NCBI RefSeq assembly: GCF_033898505.1
Contig: NZ_JAXAFK010000003.1
Span: 62,001-126,000 of the forward strand
From: Pectobacterium carotovorum
GTDB taxonomy: Bacteria; Pseudomonadota; Gammaproteobacteria; Enterobacterales; Enterobacteriaceae
Direction: 5' to 3'
Length of the DNA: 64,000 nucleotides
The notes under the pieces are model-generated. The model was given only the letters and a program-made list of their open reading frames with translations, was not told where the DNA came from and did no database searches. Of the stretch, positions 42,490-52,486 are shown piece after piece; position 1 is the first letter of the stretch, and each line of letters starts with the position of its first letter. The translations under genes were made by a program, and so were the position numbers.

Positions 42490-42788
42490 AGGGTAACTCC
42501 TTGCTCACCGCGACTGCGGCCTGGCAAAGATATACGGGGAATTCCTCTGCGCCACTATCAGATAAATACGCATTTTCCTGACTTTACCGTTCTTAACGTT
42601 TCGCTAACGCCAATGCACGCTATTCATCAGCACCCTATTAATTCATTAATAAATTTAATGCAAAAAATCCTGACAGACACGAGTAAATGCAGAGTCACGG
42701 ATTAACCATAGGGAATAAATATTAGAAATATTCACCTTAGCGCTAATACTTACTCTCAGAATATCTGTCATTCACAGAGGGAACAGCG

Positions 42789-44456
42789 ATGAGCGAAAAC
42801 TATACGGTGGGCGACTACTTACTGGATCGCCTGACACAAATTGGTATTCAGCATCTCTTCGGCGTGCCGGGCGATTACAACCTGCATTTTCTCGATCATG
42901 TCATCAGGCACCCAGATATCACCTGGGTGGGCTGTGCGAATGAATTAAACGCCGCTTACGCCGCCGATGGCTATGCGCGATGCCGTCCGGCGGCGGCGCT
43001 GCTCACCACCTTCGGCGTGGGCGAACTCAGCGCGATTAACGGCATTGCGGGCAGCTACGCGGAATGTCTGCCCGTTATTCACATTGCCGCCGCGCCCAGT
43101 CTTGCGTCACAACGCAGCGGCGAATTGCTCCACCATACATTAGGCGACGGCGATTTCAGCCACTTTTCCCGCATGGCGGTGGAAGTCACCGTCGCACAGG
43201 CCAGCCTCACCATCGACAACGCCACCACAGAGATCGATAGGGTTATTGGGGAAGCGCTCGCTCAACACAAACCGGTATATTTGTTTCTGCCATTGGACGT
43301 AGCGGCAGCACCGGTCAGCACACGACCATACCCGCTTGCTATTCCTGAACCCTTGCGCTCTGACGATGCTCTACGAGCCTTTACCGCAGCCGCCACAGCG
43401 ATGCTCAGCGAGGCACAATCGGTCTCACTGCTGGCCGACTTTCTGGCGCAACGTGCTGGCGTCGCTGGGCAAATTCAACGCTGGCTCGATAAAACACCGT
43501 TCCCGCACGCTACGTTGCTAATGGGGAAAGGCACATTAAACGAACAGCACCATAGCTTTACTGGCACCTATGCGGGTGGCGGCAGTCACGAAGCGATCCG
43601 GGCACACATCGAAGACGCAGATGTCATCATCAGCATCGGCGTACGCTATACCGATACGATTACCACCGGCTTCAGCCACCAGATTTCCTGCGAAAAAAAC
43701 ATCGATATCCAGCCAACATTGGCTCGCGTCGGCAACCAGGTTTTCCCTTCTGTTCCAATGTCAGATGCTATCGCCGCGTTGGAAAAAATCACCGCACCGC
43801 TCGCGCCCCGCTGGGATCGCAGCCCCATTACGCCTCCGGCTTTACCGCAATCAGAGCATAAAGGCATGCTCAACCAGCGCGAGTTTTGGCAACAGATACA
43901 GCATTTCCTCCGCCCTGGCGATATTCTCGTGACGGATCAAGGTACCTCCTGTTTTGGAGCCGCGACGCTCCGGCTGCCGAGGGACTGCCATTTCATCGTT
44001 CAGCCGCTGTGGGGGTCGATAGGCTACTCTCTGCCAGCCGCATTCGGCGCACAAATTGCCGAACCGGAACGGCGCGTGGTTCTGTTAATCGGCGATGGTT
44101 CGCTTCAACTCACCGTACAGGAGCTTGGCTCTATCATTCGGGATCGCTTGAATATGGTCATTGTGGTGCTGAATAACGAGGGCTACACCGTCGAACGGGC
44201 GATTCACGGCCCTGAACAGCGCTACAACGATATCGCCGCCTGGAACTGGACACAGCTTCCCGCAGCGCTAGGCGCGGATGAAAACGAGATACTCTGCGAG
44301 CAGGTGTGCTCACCTGTCGCCCTCGCACAGGTGCTTGAACTCGTGAACGCAGAATCTCGCTTCTCGCTCATCGAGGTGGTATTACCAAGAATGGATATTC
44401 CCGCGCTCTTACATACCATCACGCAGTCGCTTGAGACCCGCAATACCGTGCAGTAG
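42789..44456 (+). CDS. ipdC: Indolepyruvate decarboxylase
   Basis: ThDP-dependent 2-keto-acid decarboxylase, 555 residues, close to Enterobacter IpdC (552). Conserved points: LFGVPGDYNL near residue 25, the catalytic Glu in CANELNAAYAADGYAR, the double-His GELLHHTLGDG, and the thiamine-diphosphate motif GDGS...NNEGYT (about 430-460). In plant-associated enterobacteria IpdC makes indole-3-acetaldehyde for auxin synthesis. A pyruvate or phenylpyruvate decarboxylase cannot be excluded. It is monocistronic and no TyrR box was recognised upstream. Confidence 0.88.
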   Translation: MSENYTVGDYLLDRLTQIGIQHLFGVPGDYNLHFLDHVIRHPDITWVGCANELNAAYAADGYARCRPAAALLTTFGVGELSAINGIAGSYAECLPVIHIAAAPSLASQRSGELLHHTLGDGDFSHFSRMAVEVTVAQASLTIDNATTEIDRVIGEALAQHKPVYLFLPLDVAAAPVSTRPYPLAIPEPLRSDDALRAFTAAATAMLSEAQSVSLLADFLAQRAGVAGQIQRWLDKTPFPHATLLMGKGTLNEQHHSFTGTYAGGGSHEAIRAHIEDADVIISIGVRYTDTITTGFSHQISCEKNIDIQPTLARVGNQVFPSVPMSDAIAALEKITAPLAPRWDRSPITPPALPQSEHKGMLNQREFWQQIQHFLRPGDILVTDQGTSCFGAATLRLPRDCHFIVQPLWGSIGYSLPAAFGAQIAEPERRVVLLIGDGSLQLTVQELGSIIRDRLNMVIVVLNNEGYTVERAIHGPEQRYNDIAAWNWTQLPAALGADENEILCEQVCSPVALAQVLELVNAESRFSLIEVVLPRMDIPALLHTITQSLETRNTVQ

Positions 44457-44506
44457 CACGGTATACTTTTTACCGCCTACCTCGTAAGCGGTATATTCAA
44501 CGTAAA

Positions 44507-44529
44507 AAGATGCATTTAAAATGCAATTT
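44507..44529 (+). promoter_or_regulatory. NsrR binding site upstream of ytfE
   Basis: 23 bases reading AAGATGCATTTAAAATGCA and ending ATTT match the NsrR consensus (two AAGATGCATTT half-sites head to head) nearly throughout; only the last bases of the right arm differ. It starts 52 bases before the ytfE ATG. nsrR itself is at 60597-61022. Confidence 0.88.
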
Positions 44530-44558
44530 ATAAACTGCATTCGTTGAGAGGCATCATC

Positions 44559-45224
44559 ATGGCATACCGCGATCAATCCCTGGGTGAGTTGGCTATTGCT
44601 ATTCCGCGCGCGACCAAACTCTTTCGTGAACTCAATCTGGACTTCTGCTGCGGCGGAAAGCAAACGCTCAGCCGCGCCGCTGGCAAAAAAGATCTCAATA
44701 TCGACGAGCTGGAAGCGCAGTTAGAAAAACTGGCCGCGCAGCCTTCTGATGCGCGGGACTGGCGTGAAGCACCGCTGGCCGACATTATCGCGTACATCAT
44801 CCCTCGTTTTCACGATCGCCATCGCGAACAACTGCCGGAACTGATTCTGATGGCAGAAAAAGTCGAGCGCGTGCATCACGATAAAGCCGACTGCCCGCAC
44901 GGCCTCGCAAACCAACTGACCGCCATCTATAACGAGCTGTCTCAGCATATGATGAAAGAAGAACGCATCCTCTTCCCGATGATCGGTCAGGGTATGGGGG
45001 CGAATGCCGCAGCACCAATTTCAGTGATGGAGCATGAGCACGATGACGCCGGGCGTGATGTGGAAGTGGTCAAAGAGCTGACCAACGGCGTCGTGCCACC
45101 GGAAGGTGCCTGCAATACCTGGCGTGCGCTGTACTCCGGTATCAACGAGTTCATTACCGACCTGATGGAGCACATCCATCTGGAAAACAATCTGCTGTTC
45201 CCACGCGCGCTGCGCGGTGAGTAA
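44559..45224 (+). CDS. ytfE: Iron-sulfur cluster repair di-iron protein (RIC)
   Basis: Repairs Fe-S clusters damaged by nitric oxide or oxidative stress. 221 residues from ATG 44559 (E. coli 220), with GAGG seven bases upstream. The N-terminal ScdA-type DUF542 has [10 protein letters not shown]; the hemerythrin-like four-helix domain carries the di-iron ligands in [29 protein letters not shown] and [12 protein letters not shown]. The NsrR site upstream predicts NO induction. Confidence 0.95.
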   Translation: MAYRDQSLGELAIAIPRATKLFRELNLDFCCGGKQTLSRAAGKKDLNIDELEAQLEKLAAQPSDARDWREAPLADIIAYIIPRFHDRHREQLPELILMAEKVERVHHDKADCPHGLANQLTAIYNELSQHMMKEERILFPMIGQGMGANAAAPISVMEHEHDDAGRDVEVVKELTNGVVPPEGACNTWRALYSGINEFITDLMEHIHLENNLLFPRALRGE

Positions 45225-45276
45225 TGTCGTTTCAATAAAAAAAGAAAGTCAGTAGAAACCATTCAGTAGAAACAAC

Positions 45277-45304
45277 AAAGGCGCTCAGTGAGCGCCTTTC
45301 TTTT
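45277..45304. terminator. Terminator between ytfE and fklB
   Basis: AAAGGCGCTC/GAGCGCCTTT stem with a three-base loop followed by CTTTT; bidirectional for two convergent genes. Confidence 0.88.
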
Positions 45305-45313
45305 GTCTGGAGA

Positions 45314-45934
45314 TTACAAAATTTCCAGCAGTTCCACTTCAAAAATCAGCGCGCTGAACGGCGGAATGGAAGCACCCGCGCCACGTTCGCCATACGCCAG
45401 ATTGTGCGGAATATAGAGCTCCCACTTGGAACCGACTGGCATCAGCGTCAGCGCTTCAATCCAGCCTGGAATCACACCGCTTACCGGGAATTCAGCAGGT
45501 TGACCGCGCTGAACGGAGCTGTCGAACACGCTGCCGTCAATCAGACGACCAGTGTAATGTACACGTACGCGATCCTGACGAGCCGGGATAGAGCCTTCAC
45601 CCTGTGTCAACACGCGGAATTGCAGACCAGATTCCGTGCTGTTCACGCCTTCTTTCTGCGCGTTTTCAGCCAGGAACTGCTGACCTTCTACTGCCAGCAC
45701 CTGTTGGCGATCGCGACGTACCGCATCAGCACGCTCATGAATTTCACGCAGCGCACGATGAACCACATCCACAGGCACCGCAGGCGCATTACCTTCCAGC
45801 GCATCGCGTAGACCAGCAAGCAGAGCTTCCGGGATCAGACCTTCAAGACCTGATTCCTGTAACTGTTGACCAACCTGTAAGCCGATGCCGTAACTTGCCT
45901 GCGCTTCGACGCTATCAAAAGAAGGAGTTGTCAT
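45314..45934 (-). CDS. fklB: FKBP-type peptidyl-prolyl cis-trans isomerase FklB
   Basis: 206 residues, identical in length to E. coli FklB (FKBP22). An N-terminal dimerisation domain (about 1-95, [13 protein letters not shown]) and a C-terminal FKBP catalytic domain (about 100-206, [47 protein letters not shown]). No signal peptide, so cytoplasmic. Confidence 0.95.
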   Translation of the reverse strand: MTTPSFDSVEAQASYGIGLQVGQQLQESGLEGLIPEALLAGLRDALEGNAPAVPVDVVHRALREIHERADAVRRDRQQVLAVEGQQFLAENAQKEGVNSTESGLQFRVLTQGEGSIPARQDRVRVHYTGRLIDGSVFDSSVQRGQPAEFPVSGVIPGWIEALTLMPVGSKWELYIPHNLAYGERGAGASIPPFSALIFEVELLEIL

Positions 45935-46306
45935 GGATGTTCCTTTTAATCTGTAAAAAACTGAAAGCGCAGCATAACAGCGACGGGGATTGGGGTAAAA
46001 TCCTGTGTGCAGGTAATCACGTTAACCGCACGCCAGCCAAGCCATTCCGGGAAGCTGTCCTATACTGGTAGTTCCAATGTTTCGGCCTTAGCGGTTACCT
46101 TAATCATCAACGCGTTAACTGGTCAGCTCATACAGATTATCGGTATACTGGATTGCGTTATCATCCTGATACTGTTTTTATGCCGACGCCGCTTTTCTAC
46201 TGATATAGCGTAGTGACTGGCATAGCGTTGTTAATGACATTGTTTTATATGATGCCGTTTTTATACTGAACTGTTTTTATATTAAACCGTAGTAAGAGAG
46301 GTCACC
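45935..46306. other. fklB/ytfB divergent intergenic region
   Basis: 372 bases with no supported gene. A motif CTGTTTTTAT or close variant recurs at about 46166, 46254 and 46270, giving an AT-rich, weakly repetitive leader before ytfB. A 68-codon frame at 46007-46213 lacks a ribosome binding site and family match and is not called. Confidence 0.3.
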
Positions 46307-47023
46307 ATGGGCAGAATTGCGCCCAGGAAGCGGAAAACCACCTGGGATTATCAAACGCTAGTACGCTTCTGCCAGCGAATTATCCAGCGGCAGCCCTCAA
46401 ATGCTGTAACTGTAGAAAACGACGGGGAACGCGAAGATCAGGAACGCTTTCCTCCTCCTGCTTCCCCGCGTGAGCGTCTTGGTGCCCTGCTGCAAAAAAT
46501 CTGGCATCTGCCCGATGGCTATCACTGGATGGAACCGTTGCCGTTCCTCCACCGCCGCTGGATTTTAATCGCTATTGCCCTGCTGCTCGTCGTGTTGCTC
46601 TGGCCTTACAGCGCGCAACATCAGCAGCCTGCCCGGACCATGCCGATTCCTCTTACTCAGGCAGATAATCAGGCTGCGATGCAGGCCGTCATTATTGAAA
46701 GCCAGCCTTCAACGTCGCAGCGACAGCCTGCGACTACCGAGCCGCCAACGCCGTCATCAGCACCATGGCGGCAGTACGAGATCGCCTCGGGACAAACGCT
46801 GGCTCAGCTCTTTCGCGATAACAATCTGCCCGTCAGCGATGTATTCGCGATGGCACAGGTGGAAGGCAGGGATAAACCGCTCAGCAATTTACGGGCGGGT
46901 CAGGAAGTTAAATTACAGCTGAATGCGCAAGGCATGGTCGCAGAGCTGGAAATCGAAACCACAGCGAACCAGACGATTCGGTTCACCCGCGGTGCAGACG
47001 GCGCCTTTACGCGCACTCGCTAA
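46307..47023 (+). CDS. ytfB: OapA-family cell-surface/division protein (YtfB-like)
   Basis: 238 residues: a basic, cytoplasmic N-terminus, a transmembrane helix (about 86-105, WILIAIALLLVVLLW), a Pro/Gln/Thr-rich periplasmic linker and a C-terminal LysM-like opacity-associated protein A domain (about 158-238, SGQTLAQLFRDNNLP, AQVEGRDKPLSNL). E. coli YtfB (212) has the same plan and affects cell division and adhesion. AGAGG lies five bases before the ATG. Its stop overlaps the next, convergent gene by four bases. Confidence 0.9.
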   Translation: MGRIAPRKRKTTWDYQTLVRFCQRIIQRQPSNAVTVENDGEREDQERFPPPASPRERLGALLQKIWHLPDGYHWMEPLPFLHRRWILIAIALLLVVLLWPYSAQHQQPARTMPIPLTQADNQAAMQAVIIESQPSTSQRQPATTEPPTPSSAPWRQYEIASGQTLAQLFRDNNLPVSDVFAMAQVEGRDKPLSNLRAGQEVKLQLNAQGMVAELEIETTANQTIRFTRGADGAFTRTR

Positions 47024-47382
47024 CGATCTCGCCGTTCCAATAGGAAATCGCGCAGAACAATAGCATGGTTGTGCTGCGCGTCTTTACTGCCATAAAGCAG
47101 CGTGATTGCTTGCTTCTGTTCAAGCAACGTCAACAGCCTGTCGCACGCCGTCCCCTGCGCTAACTCATTACGATAATAATCCACAAATTCCATCCAGCGC
47201 TCCGGCTCGGCGTGAAACCATTTCCGCAGTTCGCTGCTCGGCGCAATATCTTTAAACCACTCCGCCCCCTCCAGACGCGCTTTACTGATGCCACGCGGCC
47301 ACAGACGGTCAATAAGAAAAGTGGGAGAAGAGAAAGGCGCGTGCGCGTCATAGACGCGGATAAGGTGAATTAAATCAGACAT
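47020..47382 (-). CDS. DUF488 family protein (YeaO-like)
   Basis: 120-residue soluble protein: IRVYDAHAP, LIDRLWPRGISKARL, WFHAEPERWMEF and LLYGSKDAQHNHAIVL are the DUF488/YeaO signatures. Function unknown. It overlaps the convergent ytfB by four bases, so there is no terminator between them. Confidence 0.88.
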   Translation of the reverse strand: MSDLIHLIRVYDAHAPFSSPTFLIDRLWPRGISKARLEGAEWFKDIAPSSELRKWFHAEPERWMEFVDYYRNELAQGTACDRLLTLLEQKQAITLLYGSKDAQHNHAIVLRDFLLERRDR

Positions 47383-47456
47383 GCGGCCTCCGGCCTCATT
47401 TTTAGATATAGGTAATGATAGGCCATTTCCCCATCCCTAAAATGCAAAACGCTGGC

Positions 47457-47481
47457 ACAAGGCCAGCGTTTCACATGTTAA
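47457..47481 (-). terminator. Terminator of the rpsF-rplI operon
   Basis: AAACGCTGGC/GCCAGCGTTT stem with a five-base loop, 31 bases after the rplI stop. On the minus strand it is followed by TGCATTTTAGG. Confidence 0.75.
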
Positions 47482-47511
47482 CTAAAGTGTTAATTCGACG
47501 ATAAACGTGAA

Positions 47512-47964
47512 TTACGCTTCAGCAACAACAACTACATTCAGCTCAGCAAATACATCGCTGTGTACCTGGAAGCTTACTTCGTGCTCACCCAGAGTACGCA
47601 GAACGCCGTTCGGCAGGCGAACTTCGCTCTTAGCAATGTCAACACCGGCAGCCGTTACCGCATCAGCGATATCGCGAGTACCGATGGAACCGAACAGTTT
47701 ACCTTCGTCGCCTGCTTTAGACGCGATGGTAACGCTACCCAGTTCTTTGATCTTAGCGGCGCGAGCTTCAGCAGCAGCCAGAACGTCAGCCAGTTTGGCT
47801 TCCAGTTCAGCGCGGCGTGCTTCGAAGAACTCAACGTTTTTCTTGGTTGCTGGGACAGCTTTGCCCTGTGGAACCAAGAAGTTACGAGCGTAGCCCGCTT
47901 TAACGTTTACCTGATCACCCAGGCTGCCCAGGTTTGCTACTTTATCAAGCAGAATAACTTGCAT
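47512..47964 (-). CDS. rplI: Ribosomal protein L9
   Basis: 150 residues, starting [19 protein letters not shown] with the L9 N-terminal domain (1-50), a long connecting helix and the C-terminal domain (about 85-150). Binds 23S rRNA domain V and helps suppress frameshifting. Last gene of the conserved rpsF-priB-rpsR-rplI operon. Confidence 0.98.
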   Translation of the reverse strand: MQVILLDKVANLGSLGDQVNVKAGYARNFLVPQGKAVPATKKNVEFFEARRAELEAKLADVLAAAEARAAKIKELGSVTIASKAGDEGKLFGSIGTRDIADAVTAAGVDIAKSEVRLPNGVLRTLGEHEVSFQVHSDVFAELNVVVVAEA

Positions 47965-48005
47965 TACTTTATCCTCTCAAAGTCTCGTTAATGGACAGTG
48001 GCCGA

Positions 48006-48558
<553 letters not shown>

Positions 48559-48563
48559 AACAA

Positions 48564-48974
<411 letters not shown>

Positions 48975-48981
48975 TTATTCA

Positions 48982-49016
48982 GCCTCCTGTCTGGGTCAAC
49001 CGCGGCCCGTGGAGGC
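48982..49016 (-). promoter_or_regulatory. rpsF leader structure, candidate S6:S18 binding site
   Basis: In the 5' leader GCCTCC (48982-48987) pairs with GGAGGC (49011-49016), enclosing a second GGG/CCC pairing. An S6:S18-binding mRNA structure is known in front of many bacterial rpsF genes and gives autogenous repression. The position fits; the exact bulge motif was not verified. Confidence 0.4.
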
Positions 49017-49119
49017 AAGGAACGTGTATGTGTGCGGCTGAAAAAATGACGCGTAAGTATAGTGCCCGACATTAAAGAACACAAGGAAGAAACACAGGAG
49101 TTTTCTGCGTGGCAATATT

Positions 49120-49890
49120 TCAGCGATCGGGGCGGAATGACAGCGTCCGCCGGAAGAAATCAGCACCTGCCTGCAACGCCGTTGGCGTAATGCGGTGCCC
49201 CACACCCGGCTCGGTCAGATACGTCAGATTGGCCAGTTTATCGCGCGCTTGTAATGCCTGATAAAGACGAACGCTTTCTGCCGCCGGCACGACGTCATCC
49301 GCTTCACCGTGCCATACCAGCAGCGGCCGATCGGACAGCGCGTCCAAACGCATGGTGACATCATAATCAGCCAGTTTGCTCGCTAACGCCTGCAACGCCG
49401 CCTGATTTTCCTCACGATCGGCCGGAACCGGAGGAAACAGTGCTGACGATAGCGTAGAGAAATAGCCGGAGCCCATAAACGCCGCCACCGCAGTAATCCA
49501 GGGATAACGCGCCATACACCCCAGCGCACTCATTCCGCCAAGCGACGCGCCGCAAACGCCAATCTGCTCCCCATCGATCAGGCCGCGCTGTCGATATTCC
49601 GCTACATAGCTAGGGAGCTCTTCAATGTTCGCCTGCAGGATATCCCAGAAGTGGCGCAGCCGCTGCGCGTCATCCCCGTCATAGCGCGCGCCGTGCATGG
49701 CCGCATCGGCCAGTATCACCCGAAATCCGGCCTGCGCCAGCGCATAGCCAAAATACGAATACACCTCTTTTGAGGAAGTGTAACCATGAAAGAAAAAAAT
49801 CGTCGGTAACGGCTGCTCTCTCCTTCCTGCCGGCACCGCGTGAATCGCTTCAATACCGCTACTGAGCTTATCCAATGACATTTCGACCAT
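49120..49890 (-). CDS. yjfP: Alpha/beta-hydrolase esterase YjfP
   Basis: 256 residues (E. coli YjfP 249, a carboxylesterase). Alpha/beta fold with oxyanion FFFHGYTSSKE, nucleophile elbow GASLGGM, catalytic Asp in WHGEADDVVP and His in PGVGHRITP. No signal peptide; cytosolic. AGGGAAAT lies before ATG 49890. Confidence 0.93.
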   Translation of the reverse strand: MVEMSLDKLSSGIEAIHAVPAGRREQPLPTIFFFHGYTSSKEVYSYFGYALAQAGFRVILADAAMHGARYDGDDAQRLRHFWDILQANIEELPSYVAEYRQRGLIDGEQIGVCGASLGGMSALGCMARYPWITAVAAFMGSGYFSTLSSALFPPVPADREENQAALQALASKLADYDVTMRLDALSDRPLLVWHGEADDVVPAAESVRLYQALQARDKLANLTYLTEPGVGHRITPTALQAGADFFRRTLSFRPDR

Positions 49891-50060
49891 ATTTCCCTCG
49901 TTTTCAGTTCTGTCAGCCTATTTTTATGTAGCGAAATCGTATTTAGCAGAAAGGGGGCGTCCTTCTACGCTAAACCCACTCACAGCAGTCTTCTTATCCC
50001 GTGTCGTCATGAATTCCGTGCTGATTTAAACGGCGTATTTATGTAAATAAAAAAATCACA

Positions 50061-50074
50061 TTGATCCAGATCAA
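50061..50074. promoter_or_regulatory. FNR box upstream of Cache chemoreceptor
   Basis: TTGATCCAGATCAA is a perfect match to TTGAT-N4-ATCAA. It lies 31 bases before the FliA -35 box and 111 bases before the ATG. It also lies 171 bases beyond the yjfP start, and could act on either gene. Confidence 0.7.
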
Positions 50075-50104
50075 TAACCGAAATGAATGTTTACACTCCG
50101 TGAT

Positions 50105-50131
50105 TAATTTTTTTTCATTTACTGCCGTTAA
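50105..50131 (+). promoter_or_regulatory. FliA (sigma28) promoter of the Cache chemoreceptor
   Basis: TAATTTTT (50105-50112), 11 bases, GCCGTTAA (50124-50131): 6 of 8 and 7 of 8 to consensus TAAAGTTT-N11-GCCGATAA. Confidence 0.7.
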
Positions 50132-50184
50132 CGCATGTGAAGCAAGACTAAAAAATAACCTTTTTTATTATAAGAGACACACAT

Positions 50185-52125
50185 ATGTTGGGACTTTCTT
50201 TTAAACACTGGGGCCTGGGTATCAAGTTATCTGTCATCGCTTCATTAAGCGTGGCGATACTTTTCATTGCGTTCACCCTATCCCTCACCCGCTCAGCAGG
50301 CAATCAGCTCAAAACCCTGACCCTCAACGATATGCAAAGCCAGGTGAATGGCGTCACCGACATGATCAACATGTACGATACCAGCCTGCAAGCCGAGGTC
50401 AGCAACTATACGCGCCTGTTAGCCAGCTTTCTGCCGACACAGTTTTCGCTGGATACCGTTAACCGCACACCTTTCGGCGACACCTCCCACCCAACGCTTA
50501 AGGCCGGCGATACCGTCTTGAACCTCAACACCGAAGTGCCGGACGACTTTCTGAGCCGTACCCACGCGATCTCAACGATCTTTGTCCGCGATGGAGAGGA
50601 TTTTACGCGCGTCACCACTTCACTGAAAAAAGAAGATGGATCGCGCGCAATGGGCACTAAGCTCGATCGTGAGAGCCCAGCCTATGCGCTCGTGATGAAA
50701 GGTGACACCTACAGTGGTCTAGCAACGCTGTTCGGCAAACAGTACATCACCCAGTACCAGCCGATACGCGACAGTGCAAACAAGGTTATCGGCATTCTGT
50801 TCGTCGGTGTCGACATCACGAAGCAATTTACCGAGATGCAACAAACGATTCTGAACAAGAAAATGGGTGAAACAGGCCATTTCTTTGTTCTTAGTACGAA
50901 AAAAGGAAAAGATGCAGGAAATTACCTTTATCACCAAAGCAATGCTAACCAGCGCCCTGACTGGTCGGAAGGTGCGTTAGAGAAAGTGCTGGCAACCGGT
51001 AATGGTACGATCGAATACGACAACAACACGATGACGGGCGAAGAAAGAACCCGAATCATGGTGTATCGCAGTATTCCACAGTGGAACTGGATTGTTGCAG
51101 GCACAGTGAGTAAAGAAAGCCTAATGGCTGAGATTAATCACACCCGTAACCTGTTTTTGGGCGGCGGCATTATTCTGGTTTTGTTCTTCGCTGCATTCTT
51201 TGTCGTGCTGACGCGCAAATGGCTGAGCCAGCCGCTGGTTGAAGTCGTCAAAGTGGCGGAACAGTTTTCTGCCGGTAACCTGACAGCGACGCTTTCCAGC
51301 AACCGTACCGACGAAGTAGGCCGCCTGATTGATGCGATTAATGGTATCGGTCAAGGACTGACTACCATTGTGTCGCAGGTGAGAAACTCGGCCGAAGAAA
51401 TCAGCGCCGCGACCGATGCGCTGGCTGCCGATAGTGAAAATATCAGCGAACAGATTGCCCGCCAGGCCAGCAGCGTCGAAGAAACGTCTGCCAGCATGGA
51501 GCAACTTTCCGCCAGCGTGAAACAGAACGCCGATAACGTCTCCGCCGCCAAAGATCTGGCAGAACAGAGCGCAGCGGCAGCACGAAACGGTAGCCAGACC
51601 GTCACCGACTCCGTCTCTACGATGAGCGACATCAAAAACTCCTCACAGCGCATTGCCGACATCACGACGGTGATCGAATCTATCGCTTTCCAGACCAATA
51701 TTCTGGCTCTGAACGCGGCGGTTGAAGCCGCTCGTGCAGGTGAGCACGGCAGAGGCTTTGCCGTGGTTGCTGCGGAAGTTCGCGCGCTGGCACAGCGCAG
51801 TTCTACCGCCGTGAAAGAGATCGAAACCCTGATTGATGAGTCGCTGGAGAAAATCGAAGCGGGTTACCATTTCTCAGAAAAAACGCAGGCGGTAATGGAC
51901 GACTTGCGCAACCGCATCATGCAGGTCAGTACCATCGTGAACGATATCGATATCGCCTCACGCGAGCAGTCTGCCGGGATTGGTCAGGTGAACATCGCGA
52001 TTGTACAGATTGGTCAGGCAACGCAGGAAAACACCATTCTGGTCAACAATTCGGAAGACACCGCACAGGGTCTGCGCCAGAAAGGCCACCACCTCAGCGA
52101 GCTGGTCAGCGTCTTCCGTATTTAA
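50185..52125 (+). CDS. Methyl-accepting chemotaxis protein with Cache 3/Cache 2-type sensor
   Basis: 646-residue chemoreceptor: TM1 (about 11-32), a large periplasmic sensor (about 35-318) of the Cache_3-Cache_2 fusion type ([50 protein letters not shown]), TM2 (about 322-342), HAMP and the MCP domain with tip [19 protein letters not shown]. Such domains bind small organic acids, amines or amino acids; the ligand here is unknown. It ends SVFRI, without a CheR pentapeptide. The FliA promoter and FNR box upstream suggest motility- and oxygen-linked expression. Confidence 0.93.
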   Translation: MLGLSFKHWGLGIKLSVIASLSVAILFIAFTLSLTRSAGNQLKTLTLNDMQSQVNGVTDMINMYDTSLQAEVSNYTRLLASFLPTQFSLDTVNRTPFGDTSHPTLKAGDTVLNLNTEVPDDFLSRTHAISTIFVRDGEDFTRVTTSLKKEDGSRAMGTKLDRESPAYALVMKGDTYSGLATLFGKQYITQYQPIRDSANKVIGILFVGVDITKQFTEMQQTILNKKMGETGHFFVLSTKKGKDAGNYLYHQSNANQRPDWSEGALEKVLATGNGTIEYDNNTMTGEERTRIMVYRSIPQWNWIVAGTVSKESLMAEINHTRNLFLGGGIILVLFFAAFFVVLTRKWLSQPLVEVVKVAEQFSAGNLTATLSSNRTDEVGRLIDAINGIGQGLTTIVSQVRNSAEEISAATDALAADSENISEQIARQASSVEETSASMEQLSASVKQNADNVSAAKDLAEQSAAAARNGSQTVTDSVSTMSDIKNSSQRIADITTVIESIAFQTNILALNAAVEAARAGEHGRGFAVVAAEVRALAQRSSTAVKEIETLIDESLEKIEAGYHFSEKTQAVMDDLRNRIMQVSTIVNDIDIASREQSAGIGQVNIAIVQIGQATQENTILVNNSEDTAQGLRQKGHHLSELVSVFRI

Positions 52126-52136
52126 CATTCACACAT

Positions 52137-52260
52137 CCCCTAAATAATTCGAGTTGCAGGCCAGCGGCAAGAGAAGGCATCCCGATGAGCTTACTCAGGT
52201 AAGTGATTCGGGTAACTAAGCGCAGCCAACACACCTGCAGCTTGAAGTATGACGGGTATA
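52137..52260 (+). repeat. ERIC element
   Basis: From CCCTAAATAATTCGAGTTGC to GAAGTATGACGGGTATA, about 124 bases, with the central inverted core. It starts 12 bases after the chemoreceptor stop, and its arms may act as that gene's mRNA end. Same orientation as the copy at 55226. Confidence 0.9.
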
Positions 52261-52261
52261 A

Positions 52262-52295
52262 CGGCCATCGTGTTGCAGGTATTGCACGATGGCCG
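52262..52295 (+). terminator. Hairpin after the ERIC
   Basis: Perfect 11-bp stem CGGCCATCGTG/CACGATGGCCG with a 12-base loop. No U-run. It probably insulates the rtcB2 operon from the upstream receptor gene. Confidence 0.5.
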
Positions 52296-52358
52296 CCACT
52301 TGCGTATTATGCCGACGTTTTTTCACCCTTCCCCCACACTGACAAAGGAGACGACATC

Positions 52359-52403
52359 ATGACAGCACTTACTCTGATTCTTTGCAGGACATCTCGGGAC
52401 TAA
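52359..52403 (+). CDS. Possible 14-residue leader peptide before rtcB2
   Basis: ATG at 52359 follows AAGGAG with an ideal eight-base spacer and opens a frame MTALTLILCRTSRD ending at TAA 52401-52403, 83 bases before rtcB2. Nothing longer is encoded here and no family is recognised. The strong ribosome binding site suggests it is translated, perhaps as a regulatory leader of the rescue operon. It could also be the remains of a longer gene. Confidence 0.4.
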   Translation: MTALTLILCRTSRD

Positions 52404-52424
52404 TTCCGCATTCTTTTCCGCTTT

Positions 52425-52440
52425 GCGTTATCCCCCCAGC
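52425..52440 (+). repeat. 16-bp repeat, copy 1
   Basis: GCGTTATCCCCCCAGC, recurring identically at 55425-55440. Both copies follow an ERIC of the same orientation and precede a gene start. Origin unknown. Confidence 0.6.
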
Positions 52441-52486
52441 TGTAGCCTGCCTTACCCTATTTTTAAATTGATCAGCAGGATGATCT

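Noticed and set aside
46007..46213. 68-codon hydrophobic frame upstream of ytfB
   Set aside because: No ribosome binding site, no recognised family, and it overlaps the presumed fklB and ytfB promoters.
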